Assembly: GCF_014764445.1 (NCBI RefSeq)
Contig: NZ_CP061721.1
Coordinates: 3,410,001 to 3,474,000, forward strand
Direction of reading: 5' to 3'
Length of the DNA: 64,000 bases
DNA from: Pseudarthrobacter sp. BIM B-2242
GTDB taxonomy: Bacteria; Actinomycetota; Actinomycetes; Actinomycetales; Micrococcaceae
Part shown: piece by piece, positions 16,296 to 25,006 of the stretch
Layout of the letters: every line of letters begins with the position of its first letter
How positions within the stretch are numbered: position 1 is the stretch's first letter
Program-made: the position numbers and the translations under genes
Notes under the pieces: generated by a model
What the model saw: only the letters and a program-made list of their open reading frames with translations
The model's database searches: none
Told to the model about the DNA's origin: nothing

Positions 16296-16310
16296 GAGAA
16301 AGCGTTTTCT
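16296..16310. promoter_or_regulatory. LacI-family operator, distal
   Basis: GGAGAAAGCGTTTTC plus a following T repeats the cre-like core 76 bp from the proximal copy. The candidate minus-strand promoter lies between the two sites, an arrangement that would allow repression by looping. The LacI gene at 16491 could also be autoregulated from here. Confidence 0.75.
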
Positions 16311-16490
16311 ACGATCGGCGCCGGAAACACGTCCTGAGCATCACCCGGAAACGCAGCTTCGGGTGGAAATCGGTTTCTGAGCGCGATATATGCTTCTCAC
16401 AACAGTGACTTTGGAACACGGCTCAGGGCCGGGACTCACAGGCGAGCGCCCGCCGGGGCTGAATATACACCGCGACACGAAAGGCAGGAC

Positions 16491-17564
16491 ATGGTCAGGA
16501 GATCGGCAACAGGCAGGATCGGCATTGCGGATGTCGCCCTCAAGGCCGGGGTTTCGCATGCCACGGTTTCGCGCGTCATGAACGGCAACTTCACGGTGGA
16601 CCCGGACATCGCGGCGCGCGTCCGGGCGGCCGCCGTCGAACTCAAATACCAGCCCAACCCCGTGGGACGCAGCCTCGCACTGGGCAAGACGGACACCATC
16701 GGCATAGTGGTGCCGGACCTGGCCAACCCCACGTTCCAGGCAATCCTGCGAGGCCTGAGCCGGGCCGCGGCGCAGGACGGCTACCGGGTCCTTATTGCCG
16801 ATTCCTTCGAAGTCTCCAGCGAGGAAGCCATCCTGGCCGGCGAGGCGCGCCGGCGCTGCGACGGCCTGGTGCTGTGCGCCCCGCGCATGAGCGACGCCGA
16901 GCTCGAGGAAATCTCACCGTCCCTGCACCCGCTGGTCCTGATCAACCGCACCACGGCCGCGCCAGGAATTCCCAGCCTCGTGGTGGACTACGGGCAGGGC
17001 GTCCAGGCCCTCGCGGAGCACCTGGTGGGGCTCGGCCACACACGCCTCGCATTCCTCGCCGGCCCGGCAGGCAGCGCCTCCAACGGGCTCCGGCTCGAAG
17101 GGCTGGCAGCCTTCAAGGCCAGCCACCCGCACGTAAGCGTCACCATGCTCGACGGCGGCTCGGACTTCGACACCGGCCATGACGCCGTGGACGCCGTCCT
17201 GGCCAGCGGCGCCACCGGCATCCTGGCGTTCAACGACCTCGTGGCCATGGGCCTCATGAGCGGCCTGCACGAACGCGGAGTCAACGTTCCCGCCGACATC
17301 TCCGTCACCGGCTTCGACGACATCCCCTTCGCCCGCTACACCACACCCACCCTGACGACCGCCGCGGTTCCCATCGCCGATCTCGGCGCCCAGGCCTGGT
17401 ACCAGATGCGATCGCTGATCCGTCAGGAAGGCCTCGAGATTCCCGGCAGCCGCTACCAGCCGCGCCTCGAAATCCGGGCCAGCAGCGGCCCTGCACCGGT
17501 GAACGCTGCCCAGGGAACCCCCGGCCCCACGAAACCAGCCAAGGATCCCGCTCCCGCGAGATGA
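16491..17564 (+). CDS. LacI-family transcriptional regulator
   Basis: A 357-residue regulator. The N-terminal helix-turn-helix with hinge (GIADVALKAGVSHATVSRVMNG, then LKYQPNPVGRSLALG) binds dyad DNA. The remainder is a periplasmic-binding-protein-like effector domain (IGIVVPDLANPTF, then the late GFDDIPFA core) that senses a sugar ligand. It is divergent from the oxidoreductase-SDR-KdgD-enolase operon and next to two copies of the cre-like operator, which also precedes the transporter and the DUF6807 fusion. It is therefore the natural candidate for regulator of the whole 2.7-17.6 kb island. The effector is unknown. Confidence 0.92.
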   Translation: MVRRSATGRIGIADVALKAGVSHATVSRVMNGNFTVDPDIAARVRAAAVELKYQPNPVGRSLALGKTDTIGIVVPDLANPTFQAILRGLSRAAAQDGYRVLIADSFEVSSEEAILAGEARRRCDGLVLCAPRMSDAELEEISPSLHPLVLINRTTAAPGIPSLVVDYGQGVQALAEHLVGLGHTRLAFLAGPAGSASNGLRLEGLAAFKASHPHVSVTMLDGGSDFDTGHDAVDAVLASGATGILAFNDLVAMGLMSGLHERGVNVPADISVTGFDDIPFARYTTPTLTTAAVPIADLGAQAWYQMRSLIRQEGLEIPGSRYQPRLEIRASSGPAPVNAAQGTPGPTKPAKDPAPAR

Positions 17565-17621
17565 CACTCTGCCGGAGCGTGTTCCGCCAACGCGGCTGCC
17601 GACTGGCGTCCCGACGCCGGG

Positions 17622-18329
17622 TCAAGACTTCGGCGCGTGCCTGACCCCGGCTTCCCGGTAGTAGCCCTCGATGTGGTCAGCGACGAGCTTGGCCGCGAGG
17701 CCGCCGTCGCCGTTCCGGATGGCGGCCAGAATGCCGCGGTGCTCAGCCTGGAGGCGCTGCGCCGTGGCGTCCCACTCCGGGAGGTTGGCCGTCAGCGTGG
17801 CGGCATAGCCTTGGATGGACTCGCGCAGGGACCCCATCATGGCACTGACCACGGCGTTGCCGGCAGCGTCGGCCAGACAAAGATGAAACCGGACATCCAG
17901 CGCGAGGAAGGCATCCGCCTCCCGGCTGCCGTGTCCGACGGCGTCCATTTCGTCCAGGAGCGTCGCCGCCTGTTCCAGCTGGGGTGCGTCAGCCCTGGCC
18001 CGGGCGGCTGCCCAGGATTCCAGCAAGACGCGCGTCTCTACAATGTCCGCGACGGGCAGGTGCTGCGTGGCAACGTGGAGCCGCAGCGCCGAGCCGAGCG
18101 CCGCCGTCGGATCCGAAATGACCACGGTGCCGGCTTCCGGACCGGAACCGACCCCGGCCCGGACCACACCCATGGCCTCCAGGATCCGGATGGCCTCCCG
18201 CACCGAGGTCCGCGAGACGCCCAGCTTCTCAGCAAGGGTCCGCTCGGCAGGCAGCCGTCCGCCCACGCTCAGTTCCCCGTCGGAGAGCTGCTTTTCGATC
18301 CACGTCAGGACAAGTTGGTGCGTACGCAT
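17622..18329 (-). CDS. FadR/GntR-family regulator with FCD domain (lactate-type)
   Basis: A 235-residue regulator with an N-terminal winged helix (RLPAERTLAEKLGVSRTSVREAIR) and a C-terminal FCD effector domain holding the usual metal-binding residues (DVRFHLCLAD, EHRGIL, DHIEGYY). The frame continues to a Met at 18362, but a perfect operator palindrome covers that stretch, so the Met at 18329 (MRTHQLVL) is preferred. It is divergent from the lactate dehydrogenase gene with two TGGT-N3-ACCA dyads between them, so it most likely represses lldD until lactate or a related acid binds, as LldR does in other bacteria. Confidence 0.87.
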   Translation of the reverse strand: MRTHQLVLTWIEKQLSDGELSVGGRLPAERTLAEKLGVSRTSVREAIRILEAMGVVRAGVGSGPEAGTVVISDPTAALGSALRLHVATQHLPVADIVETRVLLESWAAARARADAPQLEQAATLLDEMDAVGHGSREADAFLALDVRFHLCLADAAGNAVVSAMMGSLRESIQGYAATLTANLPEWDATAQRLQAEHRGILAAIRNGDGGLAAKLVADHIEGYYREAGVRHAPKS

Positions 18330-18345
18330 ATCGCCATAGTAGTTG

Positions 18346-18386
18346 ATGTGGTCGGACCACATGGCTTACAGTGTGGTTAGACCACA
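18346..18386. promoter_or_regulatory. pair of FadR/GntR operators
   Basis: ATGTGGTCGGACCACAT (18346-18362) is a perfect 17-bp palindrome and TGTGGTTAGACCACA (18372-18386) a perfect 15-bp one. Both match the FadR-subfamily consensus TNGTNNNACNA. Centres are 25 bp apart, placing them in the shared divergent promoter of the regulator and lldD. Confidence 0.82.
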
Positions 18387-18434
18387 GCGCAACCCGCAGG
18401 GTCCGGCACGTCCGGCCCGCCAATGGAGGAAGCC

Positions 18435-19772
18435 ATGACCCACACCATCCAGCCGAACAATCCCGAGACCACCCCGGCTCCGGATGCAACGGACATTCCA
18501 GCCACCGACACCGTCCCGCGCGCCACGCCGTCGTCGGTTGTGCCTGCGGCACTCAAGCGCCGGGTCCCCAAGTACTCGGACCTCGCCCCGCTCATGCAGT
18601 TCAAAAAGCCCGAGTTCAGCCGCACCGCGAAACTCAAGCGCGCAAGCACCATCTGGGAACTGCGCGATATGGCCAAGCGCCGCACCCCGCAGGCCCCGTT
18701 CGACTACACCGATGGTGCGGCCGAGGAAGAAATCACCCTGCGCCGCGCGCGCCAGGCGTTCCTGGACATCGAATTCCGGCCCGGTATCCTGCGGAACGTC
18801 TCGGAGATCGACCTGACCACCGACATCCTGGGCAAGCCCTCCCGGCTGCCCGTGGGCATCGCCCCCACCGGCTTCACCCGGATGATGCAGTCCGAGGGCG
18901 AATATGCCGGCTCGCAGGCTGCCGAAGCCGCCGGCATCCCCTATACCCTTTCCACTATGGGCACCGCCTCCATCGAGGACGTGGCCGCCGCCGCCCCGAA
19001 CGGCCGCAACTGGTTCCAGCTCTACCTGTGGACGGACCGCGAGCGGTCCCTCGAACTGATCGAGCGCGCCGCCAAGGCCGGAAACGACACCCTGATGGTC
19101 ACGGTGGACACCGCCGTCGCAGGCGCCCGCCTCCGCGACGTCCGCAACGGCATGACCATCCCGCCGGCACTGACCGTCAAAACCGTGCTGGACGCGTCCT
19201 ACCGCCCGGCCTGGTGGTTCAACTTCCTCACGCACGAGCCGCTGACCTTCGCCTCGCTCTCCCGCTACACCGGCACCGTGGCTGACCTCATCAACTCCAT
19301 GTTCGACCCCACGCTGACCTTCGAGGACCTGGACTGGCTGCGCGAAACCTGGAAGGGCAACCTGGTGGTCAAGGGCATCCAGACCGTGGAGGATGCCCGG
19401 AAGGTGGTGGACCACGGCGCCGACGGCATCGTGCTCTCCAACCACGGCGGCCGCCAGCTGGACCGCGCACCCATCCCGTTCCATCTGCTGCCGGAGGTTT
19501 CCGCTGCCCTGAAGGCGGACAACTCCGAGGCCGCCATCATCCTGGACACCGGCATCATGAGCGGCGCGGACATCGTGGCCGCGCTGGCCCTCGGTGCCGA
19601 CTTCACCTTGATCGGCCGGGCGTACCTCTACGGCCTGATGGCCGGTGGCCGGGCGGGCGTGGACCGTGCCATCCAGATCCTGGAAAAGGACATGGCCCGC
19701 ACCATGGCCCTGCTCGGCGTCAGCTCAATCTCCGAGCTCACCCCGGACCACGTCCGCCTGCTCAACAAGTAA
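18435..19772 (+). CDS. lldD: L-lactate dehydrogenase (quinone), FMN-dependent
   Basis: A 445-residue FMN-dependent alpha-hydroxy-acid dehydrogenase very like mycobacterial LldD2. After an acidic Thr/Pro-rich leader come [31 protein letters not shown], the FMN site PTGFTRMM, substrate residues in [13 protein letters not shown], and the catalytic SNHGGRQLD with its active-site His. The C-terminal phosphate-binding DTGIMSGAD and IGRAYLYGL motifs are intact. It oxidises L-lactate to pyruvate at the membrane and feeds quinone. The ATG at 18435 is chosen because GGAGG lies 9 nt upstream; the Met at 18423 has none. The divergent FadR/GntR regulator and its operators support lactate control. Confidence 0.88.
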   Translation: MTHTIQPNNPETTPAPDATDIPATDTVPRATPSSVVPAALKRRVPKYSDLAPLMQFKKPEFSRTAKLKRASTIWELRDMAKRRTPQAPFDYTDGAAEEEITLRRARQAFLDIEFRPGILRNVSEIDLTTDILGKPSRLPVGIAPTGFTRMMQSEGEYAGSQAAEAAGIPYTLSTMGTASIEDVAAAAPNGRNWFQLYLWTDRERSLELIERAAKAGNDTLMVTVDTAVAGARLRDVRNGMTIPPALTVKTVLDASYRPAWWFNFLTHEPLTFASLSRYTGTVADLINSMFDPTLTFEDLDWLRETWKGNLVVKGIQTVEDARKVVDHGADGIVLSNHGGRQLDRAPIPFHLLPEVSAALKADNSEAAIILDTGIMSGADIVAALALGADFTLIGRAYLYGLMAGGRAGVDRAIQILEKDMARTMALLGVSSISELTPDHVRLLNK

Positions 19773-19783
19773 GGCGCCCGCTC

Positions 19784-19843
19784 AACTAGGTAGCAGCACA
19801 TGTCGTTTTGGGGCCCCAGAACGACATGTGCTGCTACCTACTT
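19784..19843. repeat. long hairpin element, family member 1
   Basis: Two 28-nt arms (19784-19811 and 19816-19843) with only a few mismatches close on a 4-nt GGCC loop. The outer part AACTAGGTAGC and inner TGTCGTTTT are shared with the hairpin at 31198-31263, while the six bases between differ and are complemented in the other arm. It lies between the convergent ends of lldD and the ArsR gene, so it can also act as a bidirectional terminator. Confidence 0.8.
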
Positions 19844-19855
19844 TGGGTTAAGTGG

Positions 19856-20401
19856 TTATTTCTTGCGGCCGAACTTGGGGAGGTTCGGGAGGTTGGCCAG
19901 CAGGTCCGCCGCCTTGGTGGCGGCGCGGCCCACGGTCCGGCCGATCTGCTGCGGCACGGTGTCGTCGCTGAGCGGGGTGGTGGTACCGCCGGGGATTACG
20001 ACGGCGGGGCTCAGCTCTGCGTCTTCGCGTGCCAGAACGGCTGCCACGGCTGCGTCATCCGGCAGGTGAGGTGCCGCGGCGGGTTCACTCCCCGCTTCCG
20101 CGGCAGGAGCCTCAGGTGACGCTGCAGCGCTGGCTGTCCGGCCGACGTCGAACGTTTCCAGCCAGCTGATGACGCCTTCCAGCGGCTTGGGGTTGAGCGC
20201 GTAATAACGCTTCTGGCCCTGTGCGCGCATGCTGACCAGCTGCGCCTCGCGCAGGACTTTCAGGTGCTTGGAAATTGTGGGCTGGCTGGCGGAAAGTTCC
20301 TCCACCAATTCCCCCACTGCCTTGTCCCCTGCGCGAAGGGATACCAGGATGTCGCGCCGGGTTGCTTCCGCAATGACGGCAAATACGTCGTCTGTCACCA
20401 T
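19856..20401 (-). CDS. ArsR-family helix-turn-helix regulator with Ala-rich tail
   Basis: A 181-residue protein. Residues 1-95 are a winged helix of ArsR/SmtB type (VFAVIAEATRRDILVSLRAGDKAVGELVEELSASQPTISKHLKVLREAQLV). There is no Cys metal-site motif, so metal sensing is unlikely. The C-terminal 85 residues are Ala/Pro/Glu-rich and probably disordered, ending in the basic KFGRKK. The start at 20401 (ATGGTGACAGAC) is preferred to an upstream Met because the conserved domain begins there. No clear target is adjacent: acuC lies 68 bp upstream on the same strand and lldD converges from the other side. Confidence 0.82.
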   Translation of the reverse strand: MVTDDVFAVIAEATRRDILVSLRAGDKAVGELVEELSASQPTISKHLKVLREAQLVSMRAQGQKRYYALNPKPLEGVISWLETFDVGRTASAAASPEAPAAEAGSEPAAAPHLPDDAAVAAVLAREDAELSPAVVIPGGTTTPLSDDTVPQQIGRTVGRAATKAADLLANLPNLPKFGRKK

Positions 20402-20469
20402 GCCTCCCACCCTAGCGACATATACGCCGCAGGGCATCAACTATTTCGCCCGCCGAACGTGCAGGGGAA

Positions 20470-21681
20470 TTAGTCGAACCAGGGATCCAGGCCGTGGAAG
20501 GGGAATACGGCTTTACGTGTGGCCATGACGGACCGGTCAACGGCGTCGTTGGGGTCGAACCCGACCTCCCAGGACCGCCACCAAAGCTCCACGTCATCCC
20601 CCATCATGTCCGGGGCATCGCGGCCAAACTTCGCCAGCACATAGGCGCGCCAATCCTCTGGCACCTCAGTCCGCAACGGCACGGGACGTCCGGCGGCTAT
20701 GGCTATCAGATGGCTCCAGGACCGCGGAACGACGTCGGTGACGCTATACCCGCCACCGCCCGTGGCAATCCAGCGGCCCTCGCAGTGCCGCGCGGCAAGA
20801 TTCCCGACGGCGGTTGCGGCCTCACGCTGGCCGTCCACGCTGATGTTCAGGTGGGCCAGAGGGTCGCGGCGGTGCGAGTCGCAGCCGTGCTGGCTGACAA
20901 TGACTTCGGGCTGGAACGCACCCACCAGTTGCGGCACCACGGCGTGGAAGGCACGCAGCCAGCCGGCGTCGCCCGTGCCCGAGGGAAGCGCCACATTGGC
21001 GGCGCTTCCCTCCGCCTGCGGACCGCCGGTCTCGTTGGCGAAGCCGGTCCCCGGGAACAGTGTGAGTCCGCTTTCATGCAGCGAGATGGTGAGCACGCGG
21101 GGGTCATCCCAGAAGATGCTTTCCGTTCCGTCCCCGTGGTGCGCGTCGACGTCGATATACACCACCCGGCGGATGCCGCCGTCGAGCAGCCTCTGGATTG
21201 CCAGCGCGGAGTCGTTGTAGATGCAGAAGCCGCTGGCGCGCTCCCGGGCGGCGTGGTGCAGGCCGCCGCCGAAGTTGACGGCGTGGAGGGCCGAGCCGTC
21301 AAGGATGGCGGACGCGGCCATCAGCGATCCGCCCGACAACCTCGCGGCAGCCTCGTGCATGCCGGCGAAGGCGGGATCATCGTCCGTGCCCAGGCCCCGG
21401 GCTTCATCAGGCGACAGCGGATCCGCACTCACGCGGCGGACCGCGGCCACAAACCCGGGCGAATGGACGGTCTCCAGTTCGGCGTCTGAAGCGACCTCAG
21501 GGGCGGCAACGGAAACGTGCTCCAGGTCGAACAGTCCCAGGCTCCGGGCCAGTCGCGCCGTCAGGTCCAGGCGGGCCGGGGCCATGGGATGGACCGGCCC
21601 AAAATCGTAGGCGGTCATGGCGGAATTCCACACCACCATCGTTGGTGGCGCGGGCTGACTGAGGCCTGGCAGGAATGTCAT
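20470..21681 (-). CDS. acuC: acetoin utilization protein AcuC (class I/II histone-deacetylase fold)
   Basis: A 403-residue zinc-dependent deacetylase. The arginase/HDAC core is visible: ERASGFCIYNDSALA, VDAHHGDGTESIFW with the catalytic His pair and metal Asp, QHGCDSHRRDPLAHL, and GGGGYS near the end. AcuC-type enzymes deacetylate acyl-CoA synthetases such as AcsA, restoring activity during growth on acetate or acetoin. A clear acsA gene lies at 49562. The start at 21681 is chosen because the family sequence begins about there, and the extra 17 codons upstream overlap the divergent promoter of trkH. Its gene faces away from trkH. Confidence 0.87.
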   Translation of the reverse strand: MTFLPGLSQPAPPTMVVWNSAMTAYDFGPVHPMAPARLDLTARLARSLGLFDLEHVSVAAPEVASDAELETVHSPGFVAAVRRVSADPLSPDEARGLGTDDDPAFAGMHEAAARLSGGSLMAASAILDGSALHAVNFGGGLHHAARERASGFCIYNDSALAIQRLLDGGIRRVVYIDVDAHHGDGTESIFWDDPRVLTISLHESGLTLFPGTGFANETGGPQAEGSAANVALPSGTGDAGWLRAFHAVVPQLVGAFQPEVIVSQHGCDSHRRDPLAHLNISVDGQREAATAVGNLAARHCEGRWIATGGGGYSVTDVVPRSWSHLIAIAAGRPVPLRTEVPEDWRAYVLAKFGRDAPDMMGDDVELWWRSWEVGFDPNDAVDRSVMATRKAVFPFHGLDPWFD

Positions 21682-21785
21682 CACTGACAGGCTACCGGAG
21701 GTCGCCGCCGGCCCGGCCCGGCCATTACGCATGCATTAGTGGTTTACTACTGAAGGAAACAGTTTCTACCAAGGAAAAGCCACCT

Positions 21786-23219
21786 ATGACGGATCGCCAG
21801 TCGAGGCCCCGAAACCCGGCCCCCTGGCACCCTGCCGCACCGGAACGCGAAGGCCTGTGGATGTTCGCGCGGCTGCGCGACTTCGTTGACGACATTGCCA
21901 ACACCTCGCCCGCCCGGCTGGCCCTGACGGTGTTCGCAGCGGTCTGCCTGGTGTTCACATTCATCCTGTCGCTGCCCGTCTCATCCGCGACCGGTACGGC
22001 CACCCCGCTGCACCAGGCAATGTTTACCGCGGTATCGGCTGTGTGTGTCACCGGCCTGACGGTGGTTTCGACGGCGGTGCACTGGTCATTCTTCGGCCAA
22101 CTCGTCATCCTTATTGGCATCTTCGTGGGCGGCTTGGGAACCCTGACGCTCGCCTCCCTGCTAGCCCTGATGGTGAGCAAGAGGCTTGGCGTCCGCGGCA
22201 AGCTCATTGCACAGGAAGCCATGAACAACGCCGGCCGCCTGGGCGAGGTGGGTACACTCCTGCGGATCGTCATCACCACCTCCGTGGTGATCGAAGGTGT
22301 GCTGGCCCTGGCACTGATCCCCCGCTTCATGACGCTGGGCGAGCCGTTCTGGCAGTCTGTGTGGCACGGCATCTTCTACGCAATCTCGTCCTTCAACAAC
22401 GCCGGCTTCACCCCCCATTCAGACGGAATCGTGCCCTACGAGACAGATCTGTGGATCCTGGTCCCGCTGATGCTGGGCGTCTTCCTGGGCAGCCTGGGCT
22501 TCCCCGTGGTCATGGTCCTGCAGCAGAACGGCCTCAACTGGAAGAAATGGAACCTGCACACCAAGCTGACCATCCAGGTGTCCTTTATCCTCCTCTTCGC
22601 AGGCACCTTCCTCTGGGGGCTCATGGAGTGGGACAACATCCGGACCATCGGCCACATGGACCTCGGCGACAAAATCACCCATTCGCTGTTTGCCTCCGTC
22701 ATGACCAGGTCCGGCGGCTTCAACCTCGTGGACCAGAACCACATGGAGTCCACCACCATGCTGCTGACGGACGCGCTGATGTTCGCGGGCGGCGGCTCGG
22801 CGTCCACAGCGGGCGGTATCAAGGTCACCACCATTGCGGTGATGTTCCTTGCCATCGTTGCTGAGGCCCGCGGCGACGCGGACGTCAAGGTCTACGGCCG
22901 GACCATCCCCCAGGGTGCCATGCGGGTGGCCATCTCGGTGATCGTGGCCGGGGCAACGCTCGTCTCCGTCTCGGCGTTCCTGCTCCTGCAGATCAGCGGC
23001 GCATCGCTGGACCGGGTGCTCTTCGAAACCATTTCCGCCTTCGCCACGGTGGGGCTGAGCACCAACCTCAGTGCCGAGCTGCCGCCGTCGGGCGTTTACG
23101 TCCTTACTGCCCTGATGTTCGCGGGCCGCGTGGGCACGGTAACCCTTGCCGCCGGCCTCGCCCTGCGCCAGCGCAGCCAGCTGTACCACTACCCGGAAGA
23201 GAGGCCCATCATTGGCTAA
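21786..23219 (+). CDS. TrkH/KtrB-family potassium uptake membrane subunit
   Basis: A 477-residue integral membrane protein with about 8-10 hydrophobic segments in the four M1-P-M2 repeats of the Trk/Ktr superfamily. Selectivity-filter-like loops are visible (SAVCVTGLTV, SSFNNAGFTP, TRSGGFNLVD, TVGLSTNLS). It would conduct K+ with the regulatory subunit encoded next, whose start overlaps this stop by 8 nt. The ATG at 21786 is taken because the upstream part of the frame is basic, low-complexity and overlaps acuC. An AAGGAAAAG ribosome site precedes it. Length fits KtrB (about 450) rather than long TrkH. Na+ or H+ coupling is not decided by sequence. Confidence 0.92.
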   Translation: MTDRQSRPRNPAPWHPAAPEREGLWMFARLRDFVDDIANTSPARLALTVFAAVCLVFTFILSLPVSSATGTATPLHQAMFTAVSAVCVTGLTVVSTAVHWSFFGQLVILIGIFVGGLGTLTLASLLALMVSKRLGVRGKLIAQEAMNNAGRLGEVGTLLRIVITTSVVIEGVLALALIPRFMTLGEPFWQSVWHGIFYAISSFNNAGFTPHSDGIVPYETDLWILVPLMLGVFLGSLGFPVVMVLQQNGLNWKKWNLHTKLTIQVSFILLFAGTFLWGLMEWDNIRTIGHMDLGDKITHSLFASVMTRSGGFNLVDQNHMESTTMLLTDALMFAGGGSASTAGGIKVTTIAVMFLAIVAEARGDADVKVYGRTIPQGAMRVAISVIVAGATLVSVSAFLLLQISGASLDRVLFETISAFATVGLSTNLSAELPPSGVYVLTALMFAGRVGTVTLAAGLALRQRSQLYHYPEERPIIG

Positions 23220-23898
23220 TTCCTCAGGCACCCCAAACCGCCCCGCCCACAACGCACCGGTGCTGGTGATCGGATTGGGCCGTTTCGGTTCGTCCACGGC
23301 CGAGCAGCTCGTGAAGCAGGGCCGGGAAGTGCTGGCGATCGAGCGCGACCGGACCCTGGTGCAGAAGTGGGCGCCGCTCCTCACACACGTCGTGGAGGCG
23401 GACGCCACGAACATCGACGCGCTGCGCCAGCTCGGCGCTCAGGAATTCAGCTCCGCCGTCTGCGGCGTAGGCACGTCCATCGAGTCCTCGGTGCTGATCA
23501 CCGTGAACCTTGTGGACCTGGGCATCGAGCACCTCTGGGTCAAGGCCATCACGCCCTCGCACGGCAAGATCCTGACCCGGATCGGCGCCAACCACGTGAT
23601 CTACCCTGAGGCCGACGCCGGCGTCCGCGCCGCGCACCTCGTCTCCGGCCGCATGCTGGACTTCATCGAGTTCGACGACGACTTCGCCATCGTGAAGATG
23701 TACCCGCCGCGCGAGACGGTGGGCTTCACCCTGGACGAATCCAAGGTGCGTTCCAAGTACGGCGTGACGATTGTCGGCGTGAAGTCCCCCGGCGAGGACT
23801 TCACTTATGCCCGGCCGGAAACCAAGGTGTCGGCCCGTGACATGCTGATCGTGTCCGGCCATGTGGATCTGCTGGAACGGTTCGCCGCCAGGCCTTAA
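23212..23898 (+). CDS. TrkA/KtrA-family potassium transport regulatory subunit
   Basis: A 228-residue cytoplasmic protein with an RCK (TrkA-N) Rossmann domain: VLVIGLGRFGSS nucleotide loop, then an acidic ERD at the end of the second strand. A C-terminal TrkA-C domain follows (YPPRETVGFTLDESKVRSKYGVTIVGVKSPG). It gates the adjacent membrane subunit in response to bound ATP/ADP or NAD(H). The start is a TTG at 23212 with GAAGAGAGG upstream, overlapping the membrane subunit's stop by 8 nt; the longer ATG frame starting at 23146 runs inside that gene and is a shadow. Confidence 0.92.
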   Translation: MANSSGTPNRPAHNAPVLVIGLGRFGSSTAEQLVKQGREVLAIERDRTLVQKWAPLLTHVVEADATNIDALRQLGAQEFSSAVCGVGTSIESSVLITVNLVDLGIEHLWVKAITPSHGKILTRIGANHVIYPEADAGVRAAHLVSGRMLDFIEFDDDFAIVKMYPPRETVGFTLDESKVRSKYGVTIVGVKSPGEDFTYARPETKVSARDMLIVSGHVDLLERFAARP

Positions 23899-23919
23899 CC
23901 CTTGCGGTCGAGGCTCCAC

Positions 23920-24753
23920 TCAGCCGAGCTGTTTGGTGATCTCCGCTGCCCGGTTTGCGGCGGCACGGGTGCCGGCGGCGATGATGGCCGGCAGGCCCCG
24001 CTCGTCGAAGGTGGCGAGGGCGCGCTCGGTGGTGCCTTTGGGGCTGGTCACACCTTTGCGGAGCGCTGACGGATCGGCGCCCGGCTCGGCGAGCATAAAC
24101 CCGGCTCCGGCTACTGTCTCCCTCGCCAGGAGCAGCGCCAGATCCTTATCCAGGCCTAGTTCGACGCCCGCGGCTGCCATGGCCTCGGCGAGGTAGAACA
24201 CATACGCCGGGCCCGAGCCGCTGATGGCTGACAATGCATCCACCTGCTCCTCGGGAACCTGAACCACTGTGCCCGCGCCTTTGAAGACGGCCTTGGCCTG
24301 CTCGAGCTGCTCCGGCGTGCAGTTGGTCCCCGGGGAGACGGACACGACGCCGCGGCCCAGTTTCGAAGGCGTGTTGGGCATTGTCCGGATGACCGGCTGC
24401 CCGGACGGCAGGGCAGCTTCAAGCTGGGCAAGCGAAACACCCACGGCGACGCTGACCACGATGGTTTTCGGCGAGAGGGAACCGCTGATCTCCCGCGCCA
24501 GGTCCGCGATGCCCACAGGTTTGACACCCAGAATCACCACCCCGGAGCCCTTGGCCGCCTGCTTGTTGTTGTCCGGCTCCTCTTCACCCGCGATGGCCGT
24601 AATACCGTGATGGCGCTCGGCCAGTTCCGCAGCGCGTTCGGCCCGCCTGACGGTGGCCACGACGTCGGCGGGGTCGGTTCCGGCCTTAAGCAGGCCGGAA
24701 AGGATGGCTTCGTTCATGGATCCACAGCCCAGGAAGGCGATTCGGTTGCTCAT
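23920..24753 (-). CDS. proC: pyrroline-5-carboxylate reductase
   Basis: A 277-residue cytoplasmic enzyme that reduces 1-pyrroline-5-carboxylate to L-proline with NAD(P)H, the last proline-biosynthesis step. It shows the N-terminal Rossmann loop FLGCGSMNEAI, the central IRTMPNTPSKLGRGV, and the C-terminal signature region SGSGPAYVFYLAEAMAAAGVELGL with the ALRKGVTSPKGTTERAL block. Length is typical. It stands alone on the minus strand; its stop faces the end of the trkA-like gene (convergent, 21 bp gap). The 253 bp upstream (24754-25006) hold no gene I can support. Confidence 0.95.
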   Translation of the reverse strand: MSNRIAFLGCGSMNEAILSGLLKAGTDPADVVATVRRAERAAELAERHHGITAIAGEEEPDNNKQAAKGSGVVILGVKPVGIADLAREISGSLSPKTIVVSVAVGVSLAQLEAALPSGQPVIRTMPNTPSKLGRGVVSVSPGTNCTPEQLEQAKAVFKGAGTVVQVPEEQVDALSAISGSGPAYVFYLAEAMAAAGVELGLDKDLALLLARETVAGAGFMLAEPGADPSALRKGVTSPKGTTERALATFDERGLPAIIAAGTRAAANRAAEITKQLG

Positions 24754-25006
24754 GGACCCATCATTGCAGTTTGGGTGGACGGCTGCAGAAATGGAATTAA
24801 TCCTGTGAAGCGGGAACTCCCTTATTTGGACTCCCAGCGGACTCCCATGTTCGCTGCAGCTTGTTCACAAGTTGCCCGACTAACGTAGTTACTACCTCAT
24901 TGAGGGTGCGAGTGATGCGGCAAGCATGGGGATGTTTGCCCGAGGCGCCGGTAGTTTGCAGCAGGTTTCCCCCCATTTTCCTGCTGTGGACGCCGGCGCT
25001 TGCGCG

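Noticed and set aside
24754..25006. Small gene or RNA between ppx and proC
   Set aside because: No open frame with a convincing ribosome site and no cloverleaf or strong fold could be supported by eye.
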